DNA of 64,000 nucleotides. It comes from Ligula intestinalis. Its lineage: Eukaryota; Platyhelminthes; Cestoda; Diphyllobothriidea; Diphyllobothriidae. Below the pieces are notes generated by a model. That model was given only the letters and a program-made list of their open reading frames with translations, was not told the origin of the DNA and made no database searches. Of this stretch, positions 1-11,351 are shown piece after piece. Location: assembly GCA_036362985.1 (NCBI GenBank), contig JAYGXS010000004.1, positions 17,808,081 to 17,872,080 on the forward strand, read 5' to 3'. Each line of letters starts with the position of its first letter. Position 1 is the stretch's first letter. The translations under genes were made by a program, and so were the position numbers.

Positions 1-3000
1 TGAGAGTGCAACCCAACCAATGCCCGCCGCACGCTGGTTTGGCCATCGTGTTGGCCCAGCGCATCCACCACAAACACGGACACTGCCTGCCTCCCAATTC
101 CAACAATAAGATATTTTTTCCTAGCAAAGTACGCAGACATTCATGGCTAAATGCTTCCCGGTTATTAAGGGTTTTTCTCTAGCTGCTAGTATAAATTTTG
201 CATGAGGCACTTTGTTTAGTTAACAATATTTGTAGATGTATGGTCAAGAGGTCAAACCCCAGAGCCGACTTCCGTAATTATATGTGGCATTGAGCCTGTG
301 TTCCCAATAAAAGACCAAGACCAAAACGACTGGGGTGGGCGTAGACACAACGGCTGACAACAGTCCAAAACGTGCTAGGGGTTTTCAAACAAGTCCTCAT
401 GGCATGCGAAGACCATGCAGGCAGCTATAATTTTAGTTGTGAGAAGAACTGAGCCACCGTGTCAGATGGCGGCTCTCGAAGCCCCGATGCATCACGTCAC
501 ATAATGGTTTCACTCCTTCGAGATCGGTTATGGTGAATTGCTGGAAAGGTTACTGTGTCAGTGTCAGCCTGTCTCTCTCCCTCTTCAATATCCTAGGCAG
601 CACTCCGATTCCAGCCGATCAGGGATAGGATGGAAGGCTGCGCGTGCCAACTACGACCTTCTGACAAATTACTGCAACGAACTAAATCGAAACGTACGAG
701 CTCTGCATAAGGGTGATGTGCGTCTACTTGTATGCTACCCTGCACCAGTCATAACTAAGCTGACAACCTGAATCACCTGCAGGCTGTCAGAGTGTCAGAG
801 TGCGCTTCGCTGCGGGGGTGGACAGGTCGGTGAGTGTTGAATAGTAGACCTCATGTGCAACCAGAGAGTGGGTGTGAGCAGGCGGGACGGCTTTTGAAGC
901 CGTACCAGCGATTTCCATTAGTGCGATAAGGTTGAGTACGCTGATGCGATAACCGAATGTCAGTATGTGGTGTCGATGACTCAGACAGGAAATGGCATTT
1001 TTGGTTTCCCAAAGTGCAGACCGTTGTGAACTCAAGTGTCCGTCCGAAAGAAGAGCGTCTGAAGGCTAAGGAGTTCACATTTCATCAACTGTCTCCGTCC
1101 GGTGTGTTGTTTAGTATACAGTACAGGCAGGTGATGGGCACTGGATCTGGAAACACCTAGATGCCTGCCTGCGACGAATGATGGACAGTTTTCCTTAAAC
1201 TCAATGGGCGATATTGCCTCCTGACCGATGCCCGGGATAGGCATACTTTAGCATTGCTGTTAACAGGACGCTTAAGAGGGGGGAAAGATTACGCAGCGCC
1301 GTATGCCCACATATGCTTCCAAGATTTGTGTAGACATTATCCACCTCCTGCCCATTATGTAAAGCATCATGTCTTCCCAGCTGCTTCATTTATTCCAAAC
1401 ATCTGAATTTCCACTTACCTCTCAATTGCCCGTCGCCCCATACTTTGCCGCTGAGCTTCTCCTTCTCTAGACTTTGAAGAGGTCATCGCCTCATAGTTTG
1501 TGGAGGGGGACGCATCTAAGGTTATCTCTGAACTATTTGTTCCCTTTGCATTTGTGGGCAATGGTTGCATTTCTGAAGTCTTTGGGGTTTTGTTTGTAGT
1601 CACATCTCTTGAAAGTTTCAAGGCAAGCTTCTTGATGGGCTACGGAATTCGATATTTATAAATGTTATATAAGCTTGCGTCAGCTCCTATGCGTTACCTC
1701 AGAAGATCTACTGTTTGGTGGTCCTTCGAAGGGAAGACGAATAACCGAGACCATTATTGGTTTATCGTTAATAACATGATCGTATACCATTTCCGTTAAC
1801 CTGTGGCAACGAATATGGGTTTTCCTTGCCCCCGGTCTGAACATTTATGTAGACTGAGACTCGTCTACCTTTTTTACAGTGAGTAAACTCAAAAGGAGTT
1901 TTCTGTAAATATATGGTCTTTGGGGCCACCAAGTCTGCACGCTAATAGTTTTTTCAGTTTACTTTAAAACCAGGTTTATTCTGCCGTCGGTACAGGAGTA
2001 CGATACACACGGTTAGTTATGTTTCTGGGTGAAGTCCGTTATTACGTTGGGTCATATGATTGTTTTAACAAGATTATTCGGGACATGAACATATTCAGCT
2101 CAAGTTATAATTAACAATCAATGGCCAACTCTTGCCAACCTAGCTTTCAAATACAATATCCATCTGCGTACCAGGTTTTTTATTTACTAATGGACGTCAC
2201 TTAATTCGTCCATCTTTTTAATTCGTTGCATCTGCTCATTCTAAGTGGTTGAAAACTTGTTTTCAAACTAATGGTCTTCAAGAAAGCTCACTCGTATGCT
2301 ACATTATATATTTTTATAAATCTTGAGCTTTAGAAAAGCATTTCATACAAAAGTGTTTTGGCCATATGATCTTTGACCGCAGGTTATATATTCACATACC
2401 TATGGATCAGAAAATAGTCAATAGTTTTGAATAGTAACCAATCTACCAGAGATAGGAAAATGATATCATTTCCTTCGTTTTATCTTAGCAAACCTGATAA
2501 ACTTGATATGGGACGTTGCACAAAGTTAACCTTTTAAACTTTCTTTTTTGGTGTCATTACAGAGGGCTTTTTTGCGTGCACATGATCTAAATGGCCCCTT
2601 TCTTAGGAGCCGCATATTCTAGCCTCTGCTAAATATATTTGCATTCCATGCAAGCTTTTTTTCAAACTTACTCGATTTGATTTTTTTTCGAACACGCAAA
2701 GTTAATGGTACTAGCAGCTGTGCTATTTCCCGATTTCTTTTGGGCTAGTTAGAAACATGTGCAGGACCACTTTCATTTCCATCAAACGCAAATCCGCGTT
2801 CGCCATTTGCAGTGCGATCACTCCAAATGCAGGATGACATCAAAACCTCACTGAGTCACAAGCATGAAAGAGTCATCATTCGCGAGAAGTACTCTTGCGA
2901 CCGACATGCTTGCAGCAAACTTATTAACTGAAAATTCTGTGTGTGCATGTCATGTGGTGAGCAGCCACTTCACTGAACATTGCTGCCAAGCTTTTAGCAG

Positions 3001-5581
3001 AGTTCACGCCGACTTGGCAGCATGAACATAAACGCTATACCTACGACAACGCCGGTCTCTAAGCCAATGGCTAGCCTTTCGTCCGTCAGACACATCTCAT
3101 GCAGAGGATGATAATTTTCTAAGGTGATACAATTTTTTGCCTCGCATTCACCTCAATCTATATCCTATCACTTCATGATAAAGGGTCTGCATCAAAATTA
3201 CAAATGTCTAGGCTGAACCGCATTAGAAATCCAACATTTGCAGCATTTTAGATCAAAATCCAACGTTCCAGTAGGCATCGAAATCATGGTGATACTTATC
3301 GACGTTTTTCGGCGTGGCTAGAATATGACTCCAACTAAAAGCCCCCTAACCAGTTAATAAGTTAAACTGTCGACACATTCTCGTACCAGGATTAAGGCAA
3401 TACCGGGTGAGGCAAGGAACTTGTGTGAGCTGTCCTTGAGGCATAAAGATATAGGCTTGCAAGTCCCTAATAACACTCTGAAAGCCGACTAACCACCTGT
3501 CTTCTACAATGGAAAGAAAATTTGTCTAACTGATAAAAAAACGCTTAGGGTGTAACTGGGGCCTGTTGCTCCGGAGATAACCCCACCAGGTCTAGCCTTA
3601 AGGCTGTGTCTCTCACCTTGGAGTTTGTTGAAAACTGACTGGGGTATAAGAAAGAATGCTTTCTCGAAGACTCGCTTATTCCTTGTACCTTATGTGTCCC
3701 AATGTATTGTTGCGTAGCTTTGGAAAGGTATGCAGTGTTTCTTCCACGGAAAGTAAACTCTTCTGTGCCCTACTAATGTCAATGGCATCATATTGCGTCT
3801 TCCCCAAATGCTGCAAACATCCAACAAAATACCAGAAAAAACGAAATATTTCAGTGTAAGTATATGGATCCAACTGTCTTTGATGAATTGGTTCCGGTCA
3901 TTTTCTACGAAATTCAAATATCTGGTGCCAACATCAGTGCAATCGGACGTTTTTTTAAACCGAAAAAATGAGACTAATTTTCCATTCCATTTACCTAACT
4001 ACCTTGGTAATACCTTATAATCGAATGTAACAAGTTTTACATTTGCAAACAGTCTTGTTATATTTCGGCACGTTGTTCTTTAACAGTTGAAATAGTTATT
4101 TATTTGAGTTTTTCTTAAAAACTGCACGGTACGTTTCCGCGTATCTATTTCCAGAAATATTAGGATTTCGTATTTATTGTTGGTAGGTAAACAACTATTC
4201 TAAAAGGGTACAGATCACAATTAAAAATTTTTTCTGGTGTTGACCTTTACCAGACCTCAATAATAGTCTAAGCACCGTTTGCTTTGACAAAAATCAATGC
4301 TACCACCTCTTTTTAAGGGAAAGTTAAACGAATATTTTAAAGAAGCACATGGTATGCGATTGCTATCTCCTGAATAACGTTACTTCGATGCATTGTCACA
4401 AATGTCCACTCTATGTGAAAAATCGTCCTAAACTGCTCAAAATTCTTCGTTCGTATAAAGCTGATGAAGATTTGACGTCTGCCATGACTGTTTTTAATCA
4501 TCTCTTTACAAGAAAAGATAATCCTTAAGAAAAATTCTTAATCCCCTCAACGACCAATGGTCATTTTATCGTACATAGGCAGCTGTAGTTTGAGTAGTGT
4601 ACCTCATATACCTCTAGTCTCAGCATCTTTTCCTAGGAAAACGATGGTTATAAGAGTCTTATGGGTAGGAGAATTAGGATAAGCAGTAAAATATACTTTT
4701 ATAACTGCTATCTTTATTTATTTTATGTTTTTTTTTAAATTTTGACAATTAATATCTATAATTTTTTTGCTAATCTGTATTGCAGAAAATCCGATTATCA
4801 AATTGCAAGTTTTTTGAAATTCCTTAAAAAATGGAAATGGTGGTTAGAAAGTTGTATATTTCAACTTATTTAAGGTCCAGCTTCCCATTTTCGGGTTAAC
4901 TTAGTACATGCGGAAAAACCTCCTCCCAGCGGTTGCGGGAAATACATCAACTACATTTTTCCACTTTGTACTTACCTCTCCAGATTTTTTTCACAGCCTA
5001 TCCTAGTTCCCCTCCCGAAAAACCCTATAATCACCCTTTTTCGTGGAAAAAATGCTGCGACTAGATTTATATGGAGTACACTACTTAAACCATCTTTGCC
5101 CGTACGTACAGTTTTGAGCTCGGTTGGATAGCCGATACGTACAGTCTTAATTCTATCTCATACATTTCAGGTTGCTTCCTTCTATTTTGTTTATTGAAAA
5201 AATATGTTTAACTGGTGGTCATTATCACTCTAGCCTAGTGGTTCCAAATACAATCTTGAAAAGTAAAACTTTTTATATTGATAACCGGCCTTAAGCTTTA
5301 TTAGTGGGATCACTTAGCAATCTTTCGAGAAAGAGCCACTATTTGTGTCTTGTAATTTGCACTACTAAAGGATGTTTCTGTAAGAACGCTCGTCTTCTTT
5401 AAATTAATTTAAAGTTCTATGCATGCATTCTGACATTCTGACTCAATGCTCCCAATGGTCAAAGCCAAGCAACGAGTCGATTACGAGGATTGACCTAGAA
5501 AGTGAAAGATCAATTTCTGGTTGTCGGATTTCAAAAGAAAATTTTCCACTTACGCTGACGTTTTACTAATGTCTCGCGCAG
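1..5581. other. no recognisable gene
   Basis: I see no recognisable gene here. Open frames are short and occur on both strands, as expected by chance. An AATAAA-type signal near 307 follows GC-richer sequence and could be the end of an old retroelement. At about 960-1,005 a stretch resembles the 3' body of the SINE at 54.4 kb. From about 1,700 to 5,500 the sequence is AT-rich with no repeat or coding signal I can name. If the EPS8-like gene starts further upstream, this is intron. Confidence 0.5.
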
Positions 5582-5637
5582 TTTTTGCGAGAACGCTTCT
5601 ATGTCTGAACTGGCATTTCTGACTTCGAGGAAGAAAG
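5582..5637 (+). CDS. possible small exon of the EPS8-like gene (speculative)
   Basis: A 56-nt open stretch follows a pyrimidine-rich acceptor ending in AG at 5,580-5,581. It ends before a weak donor (GTGGAT). In the one frame that stays open it ends in Ser-Arg-Lys-Lys in phase 1. That is the phase needed by the EPS8 exon starting at 11,018, and human EPS8 has a basic Arg-Lys-rich stretch at the corresponding place. The homology is too short to trust and the donor is poor. It could easily be chance. Confidence 0.15.
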
Positions 5638-7308
5638 GTGGATTACCCAACTGCAAAAGTCCCCGGCGTATTTTATCTCCCGGCCACCGCAGGTGAATAC
5701 ACCGTGATGGGTGTGTGTGTGTCGACTCACATGTGCAACGCCTGTCTGAAAGTACTTTGGTTTTTCTTCATCATCAGAAAGACACAGACTGCTTACAAAA
5801 ATCACAATAAACATACAATAAGCACTCGACCCAGGTAAGCCGTGCGACGCTTATGCGCGAGGACCCACCTATTTGTCAACGCAGAAACGACTCACATTTT
5901 CAGGTGGCGTCGCAGAGCAGTTGACTTCGAACCAACAGCCTTAACTGGGATTTAGAGTGAATTGTCAGCTGACAAATCGAAACAATATTTTGCAATAAAT
6001 TCTAACCCAAACTGCAGTCAGTAGTTATCTTGTCTGCGTCAGGATGAATACCTAACCAATAAGATAGTGGGGGTAACAGGCAAGGTCAGAGCATAAAATT
6101 ACAAGATTAAATACATTAGGATAAACAAAACGAAGTAAAATGAAATGAGAGTCCAAAAAATTATTTCCGGACAAAGAAGGCAGAAAATGACTGCACTAAA
6201 GATGCCCCGAAAGGAAAAGTGAGCACTCGGAATTCCATAAATTTAAGGAAGCAGACCTAACGGAAATGTTACCAACGTCCATCAGACTCGCTAAGAGAGT
6301 CAGTTTTGTGGAAAAATGTAGACAGCCATGTGGTTTGGCACACTGAAAAGAATGCAAAAATCAGACGAATAAGAGAATAAAAACATGGTACAAGAGCAAC
6401 AGATTAAGAGATTATTACAGAACTGGATACGTTCAGAATTTCTATAAGAGTATTGAATAAAAATGCACGGCAACTGAGCATACAGACCAAACAGTAGTAG
6501 CTCATCTTACAATCTGTGCAGCATGAAGACATTGCTATGGTGACGAATTCTTGGGTAAGCAAAGCCAAGAGACAGGAGCATTTCATAGGGAAAACTTCAT
6601 TACTCAAATACTGAAAGTTGTGTTCTTGTCATTGGAATTTGCAGTGCAAATGTGTTTAAGGGTATCTTTATCACTGTGTCCTGCTTGCACATAGGTTTTG
6701 AAGCTGCAGTCATACACTCTTTACATTCAATCATATGAATGCCCATTTAGTATACTGGTAGCGACATGGATCCGCCAATGACGTAGCCGGCCCCTAAAAG
6801 CGATTACTGCAAAACTAAATTGAATCTCACACTAGTTTCTGAATAAACTGGACCCTTTGATTAACCGAAAGCCAGAACTTCGAAATACTCGCAGACTTGA
6901 TGGTAAGACGATTTTTTCATGGAACTCGACGCTGAGAAAATTCAGGCTGGAGGACACTCAACATCACATATTTTAGCGAGTGCTAAGGTGATTTCGAGAT
7001 TGTAAGACATTCATGTTATTTGTACAGTTCAGTTGCGAATAACATGTGACTCAAAGTTGCTGATATAAGTTCGTGAGTCAAGCTGTAAGATCAGTATAGA
7101 AGGAAAAGACATGGTGGTTGGAACTTAGGCTACAGTTGGGAAAACATGGAACAGTACTCCGTGCGCCAATGGCCAATCTTGCAATATCAGCGACGAGGAG
7201 CAACGTCAAATCCCAAATTGCAACTATTTCTACCACACTCAACAATGCAATTGCGTTTGATGTGGCCTAGGTCCTCACACCGGTGGCAACTGCGTGAGGT
7301 GTAAACTA
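5638..7308. other. no recognisable gene
   Basis: I see no gene or named repeat in this stretch. A short GT run is present near 5,709. Otherwise the sequence is ordinary AT-rich non-coding DNA up to the TA target site of the inverted-repeat element. Confidence 0.5.
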
Positions 7309-8302
7309 CAGTATGCGCTAGAATTCGTGCAGCAGGCCGACATATGTGAAAGACTGATAATCTTTCGTTTATCGGCAATCACTAAGTTTATGTTACTGAT
7401 TATCATGTAGCCTATTCTGAAGTTATTTCAGTCATGATAGCATGCGGACTTTTTAAATAGCTTCGTTCTAACCACTTACAATATGTTTGTTCTGTAAAAA
7501 GTAACTACTTTAATAGCATGCATTTTTCTCATTGATTATGACTGCTTTTACAAATTCAAATACATTTTATAAAAAACATGCAGGAAAAAATATTGATTGT
7601 ACCAATTTGATAGCAAATTAGGCCTTCTTTAAATTTTATACTGAAATAAAGGATACCCTACGGTTACAAAAAACGTTTCTTAATTGCCGAATAATTTTGA
7701 AAGCTACTGACTGCTACACTCGAATTCAAGTTTTACAAACTGCGCACTGTGTACGCCCTGCTTAAGGAAAAGTACTTTTAGCCTTCAGTTTGAGAAAGAA
7801 GTCACATAGTTCTCATAAAATGTTGCAATAGATGTGGAGCATGCTTTATACAGTAAAGGCAGCATTAATAAATTGACTGATGTGATGCACCATGAATGAA
7901 CACCTCACAATCGTAAAAAAGCTCATCATAAGATATTTTTCTACAATCAAAGTTAACCCTTTCTTTGAGTATAAAATTTAAAGAAGGCTTGATTTGCTAT
8001 CATATGGGTACAATCAATATTTTCTTCCTGCATTTTTTCTGCAAAATATATTTGAATTGTTAAAGAAGTCAAAATCAATGATAAAAACGCATGTTATAAA
8101 AAGTAGTTTCTTTTTACAGTACATACGTATTGTGAGTGGTTAGAACGAAGCTCTTTAAAAAGCCGGCATCCTATGATGACTGAAATAACTTCAGAAAAGG
8201 CTACACGATAATGAGTATCACAACCTTATTCAATGCTGATAAGCGAAAGAGTATCGATCTTTCGCATATGTCGGCGTGTTGCACGAATTCTGGCGTGTAC
8301 TG
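7309..8302. mobile_element. ~1-kb inverted-repeat element, Tc1/mariner-like termini (copy 1)
   Basis: The two ends are long imperfect inverted repeats. The arm from 7,309 to about 7,670 reads as the reverse complement of about 7,950 to 8,302. A central segment of roughly 280 bp is not repeated. The outer termini are CAGT...ACTG flanked by TA on both sides (7,307-7,308 and 8,303-8,304), which is the signature of Tc1/mariner insertion. No transposase frame is present, so it is a non-autonomous (MITE-like) element. A second copy in the same orientation, including a matching central segment, lies at 40,807-41,793. The arms are far longer than those of a classical Tc1 element. Classification rests on termini and target site only. 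Confidence 0.75.
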
Positions 8303-9009
8303 TACATACAATAAAAAACGAAACGACCTACCGCCTCTACACTGCGTACCGTGTTTGACTAGGGTGAGAAATAAGCCACGAGAGAATCGCGCGGATGAGC
8401 ACTGTTACCAGTGTTGGTGTTAGTATGCCAAACAGCCCGAGAATCCCCCAGATGTGTGAGAGTTCGACTGTTAACGACTCAACTATGAGCAATCAATCCA
8501 GTCGCATACGATATGCTTCCGTCTCTGATGGATATGGAAGTCGTCAATTTTAATAGACATGCCGTAGAAGGGTCACTGCCTTCTGGGACAATAGTGCAAA
8601 GCAGTACACTCAGCTGCTTTTCTCTGAATTCGAGAGCAAATCAGAAAAGTAGGTGAATAAAGCACTCATTCCAGCGGCCCTACCTCCGTTTTCTCCCCGA
8701 AGACTAACGCTCAGTTGACCAAGCCAGTTCTCAGAGAGAAAAATGGGGAATGCCAGTCTGGACGTGAGTTTACCGTGGTTAATTAAGACTATGGAAGACT
8801 CATGATGATCTACATAGCAAAAGGAGGTTCTTCGATTAGTTCATTTTGTTTTACTACAAAATCCGATTTTTAATTTTATTCACAGAACAGGGATTGCTTG
8901 ATCGCTGATTCACCAGTAGATCTTGAATTTTTGCATGACCCTTGTGTTCTGAGAAGTGGTAAAGGCAGCCGCTGTGCCGAACGCTTCTTTTGAGATAAGT
9001 TTTCTAGAA
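8303..9009. other. no recognisable gene
   Basis: No gene, repeat or RNA that I can identify lies between the inverted-repeat element and the PLE tail. Confidence 0.5.
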
Positions 9010-9143
9010 CAATATGTTTATTCGCCTGACCTTTTGACATCCATCGCGGATTCATCATCAGAGACTTGAGTAGCAGAAACAGGTAAAGCATGCACAAAAG
9101 TTTGCAGTATTGTCCCAGCGATCGAGTCTTTTTCTTCTCAATT
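9010..9143. mobile_element. rearranged Penelope-like element 3' tail, head-to-head pieces
   Basis: Positions 9,010-9,080 match the tail at 16,880-16,949 (ATGTTTATTCGCCTGAC... ...TCATCAGAGAC...GAGTAGCAGAA). Positions 9,107-9,143 match the upstream part of the same unit (16,853-16,885) but in reverse complement. The two pieces therefore face each other, with about 30 bp between. The same motif ends the PLE at 28.6 kb, which identifies the family. This is a remnant with no coding capacity. Confidence 0.55.
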
Positions 9144-11017
9144 GCTTCCTGGGACACGCATGTTCGCGTGAATTGATAAGTTTTCTAATCAGCACACCAG
9201 TCAGCCTGGCCCTTATCAGTCTTAAACGATTACGTTTACATGAGGCAGGTTAGTGGACTTAACAGCCACGAGCAGCTTAACGATTTACATACTTACTGCA
9301 CGCGAGCTGATAATAATCTGACATAACAAAGAGGCTCTTAGGCCATCACGCTGAACAGCCATCACATCGGGTCACCTAATCTCTGTCGAGATGACTACTG
9401 GTTGCTCAAAAAAGTAGCAAAGGCCTTTACTGGACAAAGCAGGTACCGACGCTCAATCCAGACCGTATTAAGTTAAAGGCTACACCGGAAATAGTAAGAA
9501 ACAAAATCAGCTAAACCCAGCTAAACTTGCGTCCAATATTGCCGTCTATTGCATTTTTTTAAGAGTGCACGACCATTTTCGCTTTGCGAAATAGCATACC
9601 TTTACAGCGTGCTATCCTCCACGTTTTCAAATGACGCTACGCTTTCAGTCTCATGAAATTTGCACCAGGAGGTTTCTGATGCTGAAAGAAACTTAAATTA
9701 GTTAAACATGTTCTAGGCGCAGGCCGGATGTTATTCTAGTAAGCGTGGCACGTGGAGATTCTCTCTGATCCTTGGCAGGTTTCAAAATAAAACTAACAGC
9801 TTTAACGCCTATACATATTCTAGTAACTGATTCTTTTCGCCAATCTCACGTAAACTGCCCGGCTTTACCTTACTTGTTGGCTTTAAGTTTTTTTAGGCGA
9901 GAAGGCTTAGCCGATTGGCAGGAAACGCACCCTATAGTCAATCCTTGCGTAGCAGCCCGCTGGAGTTTGATTGAATTCTGTTCCACCAGCACCTGTTAAT
10001 TAATTTCCGAAACCTCTGCTACTTAAGTAAAGCATCTACTCCGTTTTTTTCTGAGGTTAATGTAGCTTTAATGATATTTTTGTTGAAAAGATGAGATAAT
10101 CAGTTAAGTCTCACACGTATGTTATAGGAACCTACGTTTTTCCAAACCACGTGCTTGTAAGATAATATAATTATGCAATTCTGGGTCTGCCATGTAAAAA
10201 TGGCTACGAAGGTTGTATGGATACTGTTAACGATATTGTGACAAGGAAATGATTATTGTTGAGTGTTAGACGGAATTTAGACCGTTGGCAGTGTGATATG
10301 AGCACAGGGCATTACGAAAAGTTTGGTTAGTCAGGTACACATTCTTCCTATCGAATGAACTGAATTCGTACAGATCTCGAAATTAATGCAGGAAATACGT
10401 AGAACTAAATGGGATTCTCATAAAATGGGTGAAGGGCAGTCAATTTCCAGCGGCTTATCTGTTGTTTAGGAGTAAGATTTAGGGGACACTCCTTGCTATT
10501 TAGCCAGGCAACTTCCTCTGAGTAATCTCAAGTCATTATTTTGAATACCATAAATAATAGCCAGCATGCCAAACTTATGCCGTGCGCCAACACAGGAGTT
10601 TCGTTCACCACAGACTTCCTTCAATGGCGATTTGTTTCTGTTCTCATTTTGTGGCGTTTTACTGCGCGTTACGTCTTCTTTCTTTACTATCAAATTTTCT
10701 ACATTATTCACACATCCGCTTCCATGAGCCTGTTCTGTAGAAGACCAGTTTTGTGTAAGGAACGCCCAGTAGAATAATGCGCTAGGGAACAAATGAATTC
10801 TAAGTGCCTTCGAAATGTTAGAGTCAAGCTTACAGACAAAGTTGCAGAGTTCAGGCTTTCCAAAGGTCATTTGTTTTTTTCCAAAAATTTGAAAGATAAA
10901 CTTTATTTACAATTATGCATATATCACGTAGTAATTCCTCCTCTCTTTGAAGGTGTCCGTTATTTCGTTTGAAGCACATTTAATGCGCAAAGTTTACTTA
11001 CATAACCTTCTGCCTAG
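9144..11017. other. no recognisable gene; one unexplained 124-codon frame
   Basis: The only frame of note is 10,496-10,870 on the - strand (124 codons). It resembles no family I recognise and overlaps a 78-codon frame on the + strand, so I do not call it a gene. The rest is AT-rich. The last 30 bases form the acceptor region of the next exon. Confidence 0.4.
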
Positions 11018-11351
11018 ACTCAAAGCACCGAGGGAACGTAATGCCTCCACCTACCAGCGCTGTTGTGAACCATGTAAAGAACATTCGCAAAGGTATGAAC
11101 CTCATGTCAGAACTGCACAATGAGCTTCCTGATCCGAAGATTGTTAACCTTGGCAACTGTTTCCTCGAGTCTATGTCATGGCTCATGGGCGTAGCCGTTA
11201 GCCGACAATTCCCACATATTCACGACCGACTCATCAAGTCCGTCTGGTTGCCCACATTCACAAACCAATCCGTTCAGTTCTTGCAAAATTACTTAGATGA
11301 GAAAAACAAGACCTTCTTGAAAAGCCTTGGACCGGCATGGAATCAGGAAGG
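11018..11351 (+). CDS. EPS8-like protein, central conserved region (exon)
   Basis: EPS8 proteins are actin capping and bundling adaptors that also link receptor tyrosine kinases to Rac through Abi1/Sos1. This 334-nt exon follows a CTTCTGCCTAG acceptor and ends at a canonical GTAAGT donor (11,352). It starts after phase 1 and ends in phase 2. In order, the translation matches the human EPS8 segment between the PTB and SH3 domains. A Pro-Pro-Pro run comes first, then a KGMNLM-like helix (human HGFNLL), then a segment with Leu-Phe and Pro spacing alike. A block with a SLGPAW motif (human SLGGTW) closes it. The ATG at 11,041 is internal, not the start. Upstream PTB exons were not found. The match is from memory of the family, not a search. 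The related EPS8L proteins cannot be excluded. Confidence 0.6.

Noticed and set aside
5700..5730. GT microsatellite as a regulatory element
   Set aside because: A short simple repeat with nothing else to support function.
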